This document shows, one piece after another, positions 18,665 to 28,701 of a stretch of 64,000 nt of DNA. The notes below the pieces were generated by a model. It searched no databases. It saw nothing but the letters and a program-made list of their open reading frames with translations, and had not been told where the DNA came from. The translations under genes and the position numbers were made by a program. This stretch comes from Roseiconus lacunae (GTDB lineage Bacteria; Planctomycetota; Planctomycetia; Pirellulales; Pirellulaceae). Position 1 is the first letter of the stretch. Each line of letters starts with the position of its first letter. The stretch covers positions 534,664 through 598,663 of the forward strand of contig NZ_VSZO01000012.1 in NCBI RefSeq assembly GCF_008312935.1, given 5' to 3'.

Positions 18665-21600
18665 TCATTGACCTAGCGATCGAATCAACGAGTCATACTT
18701 AGGCTTCCATGCTCCCAGATTGGGATACAGGGTGACAGTTTGATTCAAGACGCGACGGGCGTCGCGAAGTAAACGTTGCCGGCTTTTATCGGCCGATGAC
18801 TTCGCCAGTGCGATTTGACATCGCGCCAGCTCGTAGCGAGCTTCATAGAACGTTTCACGAAACTGTTCGTACTGGGCAGTACTAATCGCAATCTTGGCCC
18901 ATCCCCATATCGGATCAACGCCTTCGATCGCTTGCTCGAATCGGCTCGGATCTTCGTTACCCCACGACTGCAAAAAGCGAGCGGCCGCAGTTTGAATGTT
19001 GATCGCCTTTGGATCTCGTTTCAGCGATGTCTGGTAGAGCGACAGCGCGCCCTGAAAGTCGCCTAGTTGATACTTAATCCCGGCCAACCTGACTTGCACT
19101 TGGTTCTTCAAAGCATGGTCAACCGAGCCCTGTGACAACACTCTTTGAAACGAATCATCGGCTTTCTGATAAAGCCGCAACGCCCGTTGACGATCGTCCG
19201 TGCCGAATCCATCGGCGAGCGTTGCGAGGGTATCGCCGACCCATTGAAGCACACCGACTTCCGTTGCCCCGTTGCTCAACTCCGCCAGAAACGCTTCGAA
19301 GATCGTCGACAGTTCGTTCTTTTCCTGCGACGACGCTGATTCCATTCGCCGCTGAACGTCTTGAGCCAAGGTGACATAGACGCCCAGCATCCGCCGCTTT
19401 CCTGCTTCGTCGTTGCCGACGACTTCACGCATCGACTCAATTGCTTGATTGACACGTCCCATATTTTCCTGTCCACCGTCTCCCAATGATGCGACATAGG
19501 ATCGTAAAGCAGTTTGATAAGCTTCTTCGGCGTAGACAGGATTTGATACGGCAGCATGGCCGGCTTTCAGTAAGGTCAATGGCCCTAGTGTTGGATCCTC
19601 TAGGATCTCGATCGCTCGATCGAACTGTTGATCTTCGACGTAGATTTGCGATAGCGATAACATGGCGGTTGCAGAAGCTTGGTCGATCGTTGGCTCTTCG
19701 GGAAGCCGTTCATAGCCGGCTAAGATCATCGACTTTGCCTCACCTTTCAACGTGGCAAGTCGTGCCTTCATGTCACCATCGAAAGCAGTGCCTTGTTGAG
19801 GACTTTCGTCGGACGAAGGCACTGCCGAAGTCTTCGCCTTTGCATCACTACGCTGCAATTCCAAGAATTTCCCCCAGAGCGATTGCCCTGTGATCAGCTC
19901 TAATCCGCCGCGAACTTCGGACGATTCGGGCAATTTGCGCACAAGTTCCGCCGCGCGGAGCACGGCACCTGAGTTGATCAAATGCGGGATAAGCGTCGCT
20001 AGCGTTTGTGGTGTATTTGGGTCGTCGGGCCATGTGTCGTGCATGTACGATCCGACTGCATAGAGACGTTGGATTTCAAATTCCGAGTCCGTGCCCGAAT
20101 CCGACGCTTGCTCTAGTAGTTTCAAGTAGCTGCCAACGGAGATCTTCGCGCACTGCCTTGCGCCAGGGCTGTTGGGAAACCGCCGGGCAACGAAGTCGGC
20201 AACAACCGCGGCGTCGTAAAAGTCCCCTTTGACAAAGTACAAATAGCTTAAAAAGTATTGCACTAAATTCACGTTCGATTGGGGCGTCTGCTCATCCGCC
20301 AATTGCAGTGCCAGTTGGTAATAGTGAATCGCTCTTTCTTCTGCCGATACTAGCTCGCGATTTGCCTCATCGATTTGGTCTCGAAAAGATTTCTTCTCCT
20401 GATCGTTTTGCACATTTTGAAGGCTTGCCGTTAAGGATGCGATTTTGGAAGACGCTGGCGCGATCAGGTCCATGGCCTCCTTGGCGACTGTTTGTGCCGC
20501 AGTAAACGTATCCGGTTCTTGCTCTTGGGGGCTGGCCTCCGCCCCACCGAGCTGCGTAAGAAGCTCTTGGGCCGGTTGCTTTAATTCACCGGATTCGGCA
20601 GCGACGAGTTGCAGTGCCTCGCGAGCGGCTTCGAGCGACTGGCTTATCAACAAGCGGTTCGCTGGCCGATCTCGTTTCGCTTCGTCGGCCCGCATTTTTA
20701 AGGCGCGAGCCAAGTGGAAACGAATCGCAATCCACTCCTTCTCGCGCTGTCGGTCGTCCGGTGTCTCGTCCAACCAGCGACTCGCTTGCTTGATCGCCTC
20801 GATGTACTTCCGCTCTTCCGGCGAAAGCCACGTCTCTAAAGCCATTACCAATGCCTTGGCTTTGAGCGTCATCAGAGCCTCCGGCTCATTGGACAAATCA
20901 AGGATTTCACCGAAGTAGCCGAGCGCCTCTTTGGTACGCCCGAGACGCAAGAAACATCGCCCCTGATAAAGTCGCGCGTAGCGTCCTGCCAATAACGTGC
21001 GATAGTCCTTATAGATTCCGTCGTACATGCCGGCCGCTTCGGTCAAGCATTTCCTTTGCTCCGCTGACCCGACGGGAAGCAATTCTGCCAGTTCTTCCCG
21101 GATCGCAGCGGTATACATCTCAGTCTGCAGAAAATCCGCTCGAAGCTGTTTACGCTTGGCGATCAACTGCGCTTCCTTGCGATCACGCGTGTTGAGCACC
21201 TTGGGGATTTCATCAAGCTGCCGTTTTACGGCTGATTGTAACTGCGCGAATACCTCGAACGACTGATCGTATAGCCGGAGTGATTCTGTTTTCAGTTCCG
21301 GATCATTGTTCACTTCGGAGGCGTCGTATTGCATCCTCGCACGTTCGACAATCAATGTCCCTAGTTGACTGCGAGCAGAATTGACCTTCGCATGACTTGC
21401 TTGCGTCCGGATGAATTCGTCAAGCCACTGACGTGCTTGATCGAGTTGCTCGGCACGTAACTTCGGATCTCGTTGTTTGCGTGAGCGATCGATTAACAGC
21501 AGACTCTTCTCATACGGAATCGTCGACTTTAGTTCCGCCGATGCCAAACGACTGTTGGCCATCTGGTCCAGGTACGCCATCGCCACATCGTGGTACCCGC

Positions 21601-21700
21601 GTTCGCGCAAACCGTCCAAGAACGCTTGCGCGGGCTCTTCTCCGAAAGCACTTGAGCCTAGCAGAATCAGCGTGATCGGTAAGCAAACAAGGTTCTTCAT
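18665..21700 (-). CDS. Large secreted TPR protein
   Basis: 1011 residues with a signal peptide (MKNLVCLPITLILLGSSAFG). The rest is almost wholly alpha-helical, with many TPR-like units; the clearest are YARLYQGRCFLRLGRTKEAL, SQIYVEDQQFDRAIEILEDP and LAGIKYQLGDFQGALSLYQT. One stretch near 410-460 (IASLTASLQNVQNDQEKKS) looks like a coiled coil. No catalytic domain is seen. It is probably a periplasmic scaffold working with the shorter TPR protein downstream and the vWA protein opposite. The spacer upstream (21701-22311) should hold its promoter. Confidence 0.75.
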   Translation of the reverse strand: MKNLVCLPITLILLGSSAFGEEPAQAFLDGLRERGYHDVAMAYLDQMANSRLASAELKSTIPYEKSLLLIDRSRKQRDPKLRAEQLDQARQWLDEFIRTQASHAKVNSARSQLGTLIVERARMQYDASEVNNDPELKTESLRLYDQSFEVFAQLQSAVKRQLDEIPKVLNTRDRKEAQLIAKRKQLRADFLQTEMYTAAIREELAELLPVGSAEQRKCLTEAAGMYDGIYKDYRTLLAGRYARLYQGRCFLRLGRTKEALGYFGEILDLSNEPEALMTLKAKALVMALETWLSPEERKYIEAIKQASRWLDETPDDRQREKEWIAIRFHLARALKMRADEAKRDRPANRLLISQSLEAAREALQLVAAESGELKQPAQELLTQLGGAEASPQEQEPDTFTAAQTVAKEAMDLIAPASSKIASLTASLQNVQNDQEKKSFRDQIDEANRELVSAEERAIHYYQLALQLADEQTPQSNVNLVQYFLSYLYFVKGDFYDAAVVADFVARRFPNSPGARQCAKISVGSYLKLLEQASDSGTDSEFEIQRLYAVGSYMHDTWPDDPNTPQTLATLIPHLINSGAVLRAAELVRKLPESSEVRGGLELITGQSLWGKFLELQRSDAKAKTSAVPSSDESPQQGTAFDGDMKARLATLKGEAKSMILAGYERLPEEPTIDQASATAMLSLSQIYVEDQQFDRAIEILEDPTLGPLTLLKAGHAAVSNPVYAEEAYQTALRSYVASLGDGGQENMGRVNQAIESMREVVGNDEAGKRRMLGVYVTLAQDVQRRMESASSQEKNELSTIFEAFLAELSNGATEVGVLQWVGDTLATLADGFGTDDRQRALRLYQKADDSFQRVLSQGSVDHALKNQVQVRLAGIKYQLGDFQGALSLYQTSLKRDPKAINIQTAAARFLQSWGNEDPSRFEQAIEGVDPIWGWAKIAISTAQYEQFRETFYEARYELARCQIALAKSSADKSRQRLLRDARRVLNQTVTLYPNLGAWKPKYDSLIRSLGQ

Positions 21701-22311
21701 TTCGATTGTCTTATTGGAAACGCATCAATCATCGCGTCTCGTCTCGATTAAAAGCTGTTGTTCAATGTTCGGCTAACACCTACCAGCCCCGATGATTGAA
21801 GGCGAATGACAACGAATGCCTGCGACCGTTACTGATGCCGTGATGACGCGCCAGGCTGAGTTGAATTGAATCCGCGGATTTCAGCGAAGCCATACTGCGA
21901 ATCCTAAGTCAGCCCCCTATCGTCCATGTCTCACCGGGTAGGTCTCCCACGGATCAAGCGGATAATTGCCCAGTAGCGTCCAGGATCTGCCATCAGCATC
22001 ACCCTAACGTCGAAGCACGCTCCGATAACTCCCGCCGAGGTGAGATTCTACCACGCCGCGAGAGTTGGTGTCGGATGTTCACTGCATAGGACCAGCCAAT
22101 GAACCAATTGATGTAGCTGCCGATGCAATGGCGTGGCATTTGCGAACGGAATACCCATCTGGAATTCCTATGAACGCCACGCCCCAGGCGATTGGAGGGC
22201 ACCAAGAATCATCCGGGGGAGCGGCTGCGGCGTTCGTGCAGATTTTCGAATTCCGGAAACCGCGGCAGCTACAGTTACAGTCCGACCAAAATTTCGGATC
22301 CGGCCGAACCA
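21701..22311. other. Intergenic spacer of about 610 bp
   Basis: No convincing gene. It contains an inverted repeat GGCGTGGC (22130-22137) / GCCACGCC (22176-22183) with a 38-nt loop. It separates rsmH from the TPR genes. Confidence 0.5.
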
Positions 22312-23211
22312 CTACCGTGCACTTCGTTCGGCGATCCGTAGCTTAGCGCTTCGCGCCCGCGGGTTCGTCGTGATTTCGGCATCACTGGGGCGCAGCGGCT
22401 TCTTCGTCAGTACGTTCCAACGATCGTCGTCACGAAACGCTTGCTTGACGAGGCGATCTTCCAAGGAATGGAAGCTAATCACAACCATCCTCCCGCCTTC
22501 GTCTAGCCAGTCGGGGGCGGCTTGCAACGTACGTGCAAGAATTCCGAGCTCGTCGTTGACGACGATTCGTAACGCTTGAAACGTTCGTGTCGCCGGGTGA
22601 ATGTCATGCTTCTTTGATCGAGGTACGCAGCGGCGACAGATATCACAGAGCTGTTGTACCGTCCGGACAGGCTCGCGACGTTTCGCGGCGGCGATGATTT
22701 CGCGGGCAATGCGACGACTGAAACGTTCTTCGCCGAATTGATAAATCGCGTCGGCGATCTCCTTCTCACTTTGACGTGCCAACCATTCACTCGCCGGCAC
22801 GCCATTCTCAGGATCGAAACGCAAATCCAACGGCGCGTCGAACTGAAAGCTAAACCCGCGATCACGATCGGCCAATTGGTCGCTCGACAACCCTAAGTCC
22901 AACACCATCGCATCGCAGCGGTCGTGGCCGCAGACATCGAGTGCTTTGGCGGCCTGTTCATAGCTAGCTAGAAACACACTCAACCGATCCACACCTTCGT
23001 CATCGGCTCGCCGTAAGACCGCCGGATCTCGATCTAGTCCGATCACCAGATCCAGCGATTCGATCGCATCGATCATACGGCGACTATGACCACCACCGCC
23101 GAACGTGCCATCGATCACGACCTTTGGCTGACACCCGGCTACCCAATGAACAATTTCATCGGGCATTACCGAAACATGACATGACGCAGACGATTGTTGA
23201 GCGTTATCCAT
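22312..23211 (-). CDS. rsmH: 16S rRNA (cytosine(1402)-N(4))-methyltransferase
   Basis: 299 residues from the ATG at 23211 (MDNAQQ). It transfers a methyl group from SAM to C1402 of 16S rRNA in the decoding centre. The SAM-binding loop DGTFGGGGHS is at residues 34-43, followed by GLDRDP, then VLDLGLSSDQLADRDRGFSF and HPATRTFQALRIVVNDEL, all signatures of MraW/RsmH. Its ATG overlaps the stop of the upstream isomerase by one base (TGATG), so the genes are coupled. Unlike in many bacteria, no ftsL or other dcw cluster genes follow. High confidence. Confidence 0.95.
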   Translation of the reverse strand: MDNAQQSSASCHVSVMPDEIVHWVAGCQPKVVIDGTFGGGGHSRRMIDAIESLDLVIGLDRDPAVLRRADDEGVDRLSVFLASYEQAAKALDVCGHDRCDAMVLDLGLSSDQLADRDRGFSFQFDAPLDLRFDPENGVPASEWLARQSEKEIADAIYQFGEERFSRRIAREIIAAAKRREPVRTVQQLCDICRRCVPRSKKHDIHPATRTFQALRIVVNDELGILARTLQAAPDWLDEGGRMVVISFHSLEDRLVKQAFRDDDRWNVLTKKPLRPSDAEITTNPRARSAKLRIAERSAR

Positions 23212-24128
23212 CAAGCGTCGTTCTGGTTGCAATGCAAAGCGGCTTCCATGTTATCGGCGATCTCTTTCAAGCGGCTTGCATCGCCTCCGCCAACCTCGGC
23301 CGCACACCAGCCTTTGAATCCGATGTCACGCAGCGCCTTTTCGACGCCGGCCCAATCGACATCGCCTTCGCCGATCTTTGTGAACTTGTTCTCGGCTCGC
23401 GAAAACCCCTTGATATCCAGCTTCATAATCCGTGGACCGAGCTCGCGCACCCACGCCGCGACGTCACCGTATTTCCAATGGTTGCCGAGATCGAACTGCA
23501 ATCCCACACGTTCGGATTTGAAAGAATCAACATAGTCGGCTAGCGGCTTTACCGACTGATTGGAATCACCGCCGTGATCGTACAAGAAGTGATTCCACAC
23601 GTTTTCGATCAAGATATTGACGTTGCATTTTTCAGCCGTCTCGATCGCGGCATGAACGTTTTCCGACGAACGCTTACGCACTTCCTCCTGGGTCCCATCT
23701 TTTCCATGGCCGACGACCAACAGGCAACTATCGCCACCGACGGCCGCCGTTTCTTCGATCGATTGCTTCAGATGTTCGAGTGCTTTGGCACGTACCGATG
23801 CGTCGGGGTCGCTGTGGCGAATTTGCCAGTGCGTATTGCCAACACTGCCATCGATGACAACCCCGGCAGCCTTCGCGGCGGCGTTGACATCGTTCACATT
23901 GACGCCAGGGACGGCCACTTCGACGCCGGCAAATCCGGCTTCCTTGGCGACGCGAAACTTTTCCTCCAACGACCCTTTGACGTTGATCATGCCGATCTTC
24001 AAGGTCTTACGAATCCATGGCGTCGACGTCTCCGTCGCGTCCTCGGCGGCAAACGCACCGGCGCGGCCTCCGATCATGGTCAGTGCTCCCAAGGTTCCGA
24101 GCGTTTGAAGGGCATGACGTCGTCGCAT
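23211..24128 (-). CDS. Sugar phosphate isomerase/epimerase-like TIM-barrel protein, exported (Tat-like)
   Basis: 305 residues. The N-terminus MRRRHALQTLGTLGALTM resembles a twin-arginine signal, so export as a folded protein is likely. The rest follows the xylose-isomerase-like TIM barrel (AP_endonuc_2) pattern: AKEAGFAGVEVAVPG near the start, ILIENVWNHFLYD in the middle with an expected metal-binding Glu, then VGLQFDLGNHWKYGD, KLDIKGFSR and GWCAAEVGGGD. Exported members of this family are numerous in planctomycetes; substrates are not known. Its stop overlaps the start of rsmH, which is likely an arrangement of shared transcription and not of shared function. Confidence 0.8.
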   Translation of the reverse strand: MRRRHALQTLGTLGALTMIGGRAGAFAAEDATETSTPWIRKTLKIGMINVKGSLEEKFRVAKEAGFAGVEVAVPGVNVNDVNAAAKAAGVVIDGSVGNTHWQIRHSDPDASVRAKALEHLKQSIEETAAVGGDSCLLVVGHGKDGTQEEVRKRSSENVHAAIETAEKCNVNILIENVWNHFLYDHGGDSNQSVKPLADYVDSFKSERVGLQFDLGNHWKYGDVAAWVRELGPRIMKLDIKGFSRAENKFTKIGEGDVDWAGVEKALRDIGFKGWCAAEVGGGDASRLKEIADNMEAALHCNQNDA

Positions 24129-24523
24129 GTTTGAACCTCTAAAGGGCAGGGGGGGTGACTATCCGCAGGCGACATCGAATTCTGCATTACGAGTCGAACG
24201 GAAAGGCGGGCAATGGTTGGACGCGGCGGCGCTGGCGGCATCTCATCTGCGGCCCATTATGATTCCACCGAACATCTCGAAGCAAGGATCTAGATTTGGC
24301 TTCTCGATTGCAGTCGCATTCCCAGTCGCTGAGTGACGATTATGGTGACCTTGCCTTCGCAAGATCGCTGCTTGATCACCCCGGGCGGCCACTCGCCCCC
24401 TCGATGCCAATTGAGACAATCCCTCCCAACTGACACGCCATCACATCGAACTAGCGTTTTTGCCAAGCGAAAATGGGGCCGCCGGATCATGCAAACTCCG
24501 GCGTAATCTACCGAGGCAAAAGT
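24129..24523. other. Intergenic spacer of about 395 bp
   Basis: I see no gene, RNA or strong regulatory signal. It separates the isomerase gene from acylphosphatase, both on the minus strand, and should contain the isomerase-rsmH promoter. Confidence 0.4.
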
Positions 24524-24796
24524 TCAGCCGATCGAGAAACCGTGATCGCGGCCGAGCGATGGCTGCCATGTGACGTCACAATCATCGATCGAGCCCGCCG
24601 GGCGAGATTCGATCCGATTGAGGAGCTCGTTCAAGTGAGCCTTACTGCCATCGACATCCAGGAGAACACTTCCGTCTGGTTCATTTCGCACAAACCCGTG
24701 GACGTCCAAACCGGAACCGTGATGCAACACGGTGGCGCGAAAGCCGACGCCTTGGACTCGACCACGATATCGAGCAATTACGCGATGTCCGGTCAT
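24524..24796 (-). CDS. acyP: Acylphosphatase
   Basis: 90 residues, the normal size. It hydrolyses acyl phosphates such as carbamoyl phosphate or 1,3-bisphosphoglycerate. The signature GRVQGVGFR (12-20) carries the phosphate-binding Arg20, and HGFVRNEPDGSV carries the catalytic Asn38. The ATG overlaps the TGA of the upstream phosphatase gene (ATGA), so expression is coupled. Whether the link to the FHA-GAF-PP2C protein is functional is unknown. Confidence 0.93.
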   Translation of the reverse strand: MTGHRVIARYRGRVQGVGFRATVLHHGSGLDVHGFVRNEPDGSVLLDVDGSKAHLNELLNRIESRPAGSIDDCDVTWQPSLGRDHGFSIG

Positions 24797-26601
24797 CTGC
24801 CACTCGTTTTCAAGTCGTCTTCACCAATCGTATCAACGGTAGAAACCGATCTTGCATCGCCTTCATGAGGCCGTTCGGTGCGGCGAATGGCCACCAAACA
24901 CATGTCGTCAAACGGCGGCGCGTCACCGATATGCCGGAGCACCGCCTCAACGATCCGGTCTTTGATCGAAGTCGTTTCTCCGGCTTTGGAAATCAGTGCC
25001 CGGATCGCTTCGATGCCGAACTCTTGGTCCTTGGCATCCATCGCCTCGTTGATCCCGTCGGTGTAGAGCAACAAAAAGTCGCCTGGCTCGATCGGAACCG
25101 AAACCGCTTCGTATTCCATCCCGCCCATGATTGCGATCGGCAAGCCCGATTGTTCTTTGCCAGGCTCAACGATCTCCCCGTCAACTTGGCGACGAACGAT
25201 CGGAGGCATATGTCCTGCGTTTACGATCGTGACCGACGCTTCATTCGGATCGATGACAACCATCAAGAAAGTCACAAAACTTTCGACCTCCAACTCGCTC
25301 ATACGATCGTTTAAGCATTCGATCGCTTTGGAAACGTTTGACTCACTTGCCAAACAGAACCGAGTTTCGGCGGACAACTTGGCCATGAACATCGCCGCGG
25401 CGACACCGTGTCCGACCACATCGGCAACGACAACGGCGACGCGTCCATCGGGCAATGGGATGTAGTCGTAGTAATCACCGCCGATATGATTTGCCGCCCG
25501 ATAAAAACTATCGAACTCCCAGCCGATCGTTTTGGGCGGTGTTTGGGGTAAGAACGCTTTTTGGACATCGGTGGCCAAACGCAAGTCTTGTTCGACCTCT
25601 TGCTGCTTGAGCGCCTGCTCATGCATTTGGGCGTTCGTGATCACGATTCCAGCCTGGGTCGCAACGCCACTGAGCAGGTCGATGTCTTCTTCGACAAACT
25701 GGCCGCGGCCCTGGGTAGAATCGATCTGGATCGCGCCGAACTTTCGACCATCTGCATCACCCAAAGGCGCACAAATCATGCTCTTGATCGAGAAGTCAGC
25801 GATCGATTCACTACTATCGAAACGGCTATCTTCCATCGCGTCGAAGGACAGAATTGATTCGCCGGTTGAAATCACACGGCGAATGATTGTGCGACTGATT
25901 CGCACCGTTTGCGTTTCATCGCTTCGCTGTCGAGTCTTGACCCAACGCGTTTGCAATTGATCGTCATCGGTCTGCATGACGATGAAGCCGCGATCTGCCG
26001 ACGGGAAGATGGCAAACAAGCTGTCGAGAATTTTTGGTAAAACATCATCGACCGCCAAGGCACTGCCCAGGTTACGGTTGATCTTCAGCAACGCCTCAAG
26101 CTTGGCTTCGGCGGTGGCCCGCATCTTCAGCCCATCGGCGGACTTTTCATACTTCACTCGCGGTGCGATCGAACGTGACGACTCGGGCTCTTCGTCGGTC
26201 ATCACGATCCCAAAATGGGACCCCGAGAACGTCACCTCACTTGAATGCCCCGACGCGAATTGTGGGACCGAGTTCCCATGAAAGACGAATTCGATATCAC
26301 TGATCCGAATTCGATCGCCTTCACGAAGCACGTGAGGCGTAGTCAGTCGCTGACCGTTGACGTAAGTCCCGTTGCGACTGCCTAGATCGTGAACGGTGAA
26401 AGCCTGACCTTCACCGATCACCTTGGCATGAAACCGGCTGACCGGCCCGGCATCGACCACAATGTGGCAATCGGGATGCCGACCGATCGACGTTTCACCG
26501 TCAGACAATTTGAATCGCTCGGGACCGCCAGAGATCGCGCCTGCGGCGATGTCGGCGCCCCCGAGAGCGTTGTTACCGGGACTTGTTGATAAAAACGCCA
26601 T
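24793..26601 (-). CDS. FHA-GAF-SpoIIE (PP2C-type) serine phosphatase
   Basis: 602-residue cytoplasmic signalling protein. An FHA domain (about 25-112; SIGRHPDCHIVVD, SRFHAKVIG and LGSRNGTYVNGQ) binds phosphothreonine. A GAF domain (about 165-325) follows. Then a RsbU/SpoIIE phosphatase (about 375-585) has IGGDYYDY, VVADVVGHGVAAAMFM, LLYTDGINEAMD and PFDDMCLVAI, the acidic residues that bind the two metals; all appear present, so it should be active. It probably opposes a Ser/Thr kinase or an anti-sigma pathway, since planctomycetes have many of these. No partner kinase or anti-sigma gene is adjacent. It overlaps acyP by four bases and follows tig by 17 bp. Confidence 0.9.
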   Translation of the reverse strand: MAFLSTSPGNNALGGADIAAGAISGGPERFKLSDGETSIGRHPDCHIVVDAGPVSRFHAKVIGEGQAFTVHDLGSRNGTYVNGQRLTTPHVLREGDRIRISDIEFVFHGNSVPQFASGHSSEVTFSGSHFGIVMTDEEPESSRSIAPRVKYEKSADGLKMRATAEAKLEALLKINRNLGSALAVDDVLPKILDSLFAIFPSADRGFIVMQTDDDQLQTRWVKTRQRSDETQTVRISRTIIRRVISTGESILSFDAMEDSRFDSSESIADFSIKSMICAPLGDADGRKFGAIQIDSTQGRGQFVEEDIDLLSGVATQAGIVITNAQMHEQALKQQEVEQDLRLATDVQKAFLPQTPPKTIGWEFDSFYRAANHIGGDYYDYIPLPDGRVAVVVADVVGHGVAAAMFMAKLSAETRFCLASESNVSKAIECLNDRMSELEVESFVTFLMVVIDPNEASVTIVNAGHMPPIVRRQVDGEIVEPGKEQSGLPIAIMGGMEYEAVSVPIEPGDFLLLYTDGINEAMDAKDQEFGIEAIRALISKAGETTSIKDRIVEAVLRHIGDAPPFDDMCLVAIRRTERPHEGDARSVSTVDTIGEDDLKTSGR

Positions 26602-26618
26602 CGATTCAAACGAACCTC

Positions 26619-28100
26619 TTAGTCCTTGTCCTTCTCGGCGTTGGCTTCCGGTGCCGAGTTATCTTCGTACTTCGCTTCAGGGATCGAATCGTCATCACGG
26701 CGACCCGTGATGCTGAAATCTACCGGATAGCTTTCGTTGACCGAATCATTTTGATCGGTCATTTCTTCCTCGGTGACGTTGGCATTCTCGACGATCAAAT
26801 CGATGACCTTTCGTTCAACGATTTGATTTCGCAGTGCATCCATCTGGCCGCTTTTTTCCAGCCGGCTACGCGTCTTCCGTGGGTTCGTACCGTTTTGTTG
26901 ACTGATCAACATGACCTCTGCGTCGAAATCCTCGGGAGTCGCATCGATGTTTTGCTCTTCGGCAATCTGCTCGAGAACAAAGTGCTCACGCAACGCTGAC
27001 TCGGTCGACGCACGCGCGTTCTGCTGCAACGCGTTCGCAATGCCTTGCACCTGCGTCGGATCGAAACCACTTCGCTGCAACTCCAAGATGCGACGCTGGA
27101 TTTCGCGACGGGTCTGACGACGAACGAGATCTTCGGGTAGCTCGAAGTTAACGGCATCGCTGAGCAGATTTGCGACATCACTACGGATCTGCTGCTGCGT
27201 ATGGTACTCGGATTGACGCTCCAAGGACTCTTTGATGAATTCGCGCAGCTCACCTTCGGTTTCAAAATCGCCGAGTTCTTCGAGCAACTCGTCGGTGATT
27301 TCGACACTTTCGAGTTTCTGCACTTCGACGATCGTCACTTCAGCGACAATCTCTCGCTTCTCTTCATCTTCGGCGGCACTCGGCAGCTCGACAGACGTCG
27401 TTACTTTTTCGCCTTCCTTCTTACCGGCAACATCTTTTCCGAATTCGTTGCACAAACCGTCGGTGAACGACAACTTGTTCGACAACGTGACCAGTTCTTC
27501 TTCCAGCTTGCTGATCGTCTTGCCGCCTTCGGTGAAGCTGATGTTGACGACCAAGCGATCGCCCAGCTCGGCCGGCTCTTCGGTCGCTTCCCATGAAGCC
27601 CGGTCCCGCAAGACGCGATCGAGTGCGGAAGTGACGGCATCATCATCGATCTTCTGAACCGACTTCTTTAGCTCCAATCCTTTCCACTCAGGCGTGTCAA
27701 AATCGGGGCGCACTTCGATCGTGAACTGAAACGCGAAGTCGCCTTCGCCCGGATCAGGGATCGAGCTGTAATCGAAGTCCGGCTCACTGATCGCCGAAAA
27801 CTCTTCGTTGTCAGTCACCTGAGTCAAGCTGTCCATCAACAGCTTGCCTTTCACCTGTTCAACCACTCGGTCCTTGAACTGTTTTTCAACCAATCGCCGC
27901 GGGGCACGTCCGCTGCGAAAACCGGGGACCTGAGCCTCAGGAACCAGCTCGTCATAAGCTTCTTTGAGGTATCGCTGTACTTCCGCCGATGGAACGGTGA
28001 CAATTACTTCTCGAACGCAAGCCTGAATCGTGTTGACTTTGACATCCAACTGCAACGTGGGGCTTTCGGCCGTTTCGGGTGAATCGATGGACGTGGACAT
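26619..28100 (-). CDS. tig: Trigger factor (ribosome-associated chaperone and prolyl isomerase)
   Basis: 493 residues, somewhat longer than the roughly 430 typical. The ribosome-binding signature GFRSGRAP is at 60-67 in the N-terminal domain. A PPIase domain (about 185-265; AELGDRLVVNISFTEGGKTI) and a helical C-terminal domain follow, ending in a hydrophilic acidic tail that accounts for the extra length. The family also binds the L23 ribosomal protein near the exit tunnel; rplW is in this window at 31481. It starts the minus-strand run toward the phosphatase. High confidence. Confidence 0.93.
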   Translation of the reverse strand: MSTSIDSPETAESPTLQLDVKVNTIQACVREVIVTVPSAEVQRYLKEAYDELVPEAQVPGFRSGRAPRRLVEKQFKDRVVEQVKGKLLMDSLTQVTDNEEFSAISEPDFDYSSIPDPGEGDFAFQFTIEVRPDFDTPEWKGLELKKSVQKIDDDAVTSALDRVLRDRASWEATEEPAELGDRLVVNISFTEGGKTISKLEEELVTLSNKLSFTDGLCNEFGKDVAGKKEGEKVTTSVELPSAAEDEEKREIVAEVTIVEVQKLESVEITDELLEELGDFETEGELREFIKESLERQSEYHTQQQIRSDVANLLSDAVNFELPEDLVRRQTRREIQRRILELQRSGFDPTQVQGIANALQQNARASTESALREHFVLEQIAEEQNIDATPEDFDAEVMLISQQNGTNPRKTRSRLEKSGQMDALRNQIVERKVIDLIVENANVTEEEMTDQNDSVNESYPVDFSITGRRDDDSIPEAKYEDNSAPEANAEKDKD

Positions 28101-28610
28101 CCTGTGGCTAACCTTCGCGGGAAATTAGGGAATGGACTAGTGAAATCGCGGGGGCCGGGCACGATGCCATCCGCTGCCGCGAATTAAGATTTCTGTTTTC
28201 GAAGCCCGTAATCTATCGCGGATAAGCAAAAATCGGCAAGCCAATGTTGACGTATTTTGAATTTGATCGCCAAGTCGAACCGTTTGCCGATCTTGCCCAA
28301 CCCCATTTTTGTATCGCCGAACAATCGCCGGGCAAGCGACGCCCCTGAAAACCAAACGACAACAACGCACCTCCCCACGTGCCGCAACCTGGCTCACGGG
28401 CGATCGCCTCTCACTACACTGGTCATGCCAACGCCTGCTGCCTCACCGCCCCCGCTCAACGATCCCGACCGCCGCCCTGAACGCATGGGACCGCCCCACC
28501 AGGAAGAGAGGCAGAGGCCAAAATCCGGCAAAGAATTTTTGATCAAGTTCTTGGCGGGGCTTGTCGATCGGTTATCTGTTGCTAACCTCTAGCACCTCAA
28601 CGAAACGCAT
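28101..28610. other. Spacer between trigger factor and tRNA-Gly
   Basis: About 510 bp. A possible 55-residue plus-strand frame (28425-28592, MPTPAASPPPL, then EFLIKFLAGLVDRLSVANL) is open but has no family match I can recall. The right end holds a likely tRNA promoter (see 28551-28578). Confidence 0.4.
28551..28578 (+). promoter_or_regulatory. Possible sigma-70 promoter for tRNA-Gly
   Basis: TTGGCG (28551-28556), 16-nt spacer, TATCTG (28573-28578), about 32 nt before the tRNA. The hexamers are only fair, so this is tentative. Confidence 0.4.
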
Positions 28611-28683
28611 GCGGCTGTAGCTCAGTTGGTAGAGCATCACGTTGCCAACGTGATTGTCGTGGGTTCGAATCCCATCAGCCGCT
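28611..28683 (+). tRNA. tRNA-Gly(GCC)
   Basis: A 73-nt cloverleaf. Acceptor arm GCGGCTG pairs with CAGCCGC, the D-arm is CTCAGTTGGTAGAGC, the anticodon stem-loop is TCACG-TTGCCAA-CGTGA with anticodon GCC (glycine), and the T-loop is GTTCGAATC. The CCA end is not encoded. A strong terminator follows at 28702-28736. Confidence 0.96.
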
Positions 28684-28701
28684 CTGAAATAGCACGAGCA
28701 C

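Noticed and set aside
28257..28592. Plus-strand gene of 111 codons
   Set aside because: Low-complexity Pro/Arg-rich; only the last 55 codons look protein-like and no family is recalled, so it is mentioned only in the spacer entry.
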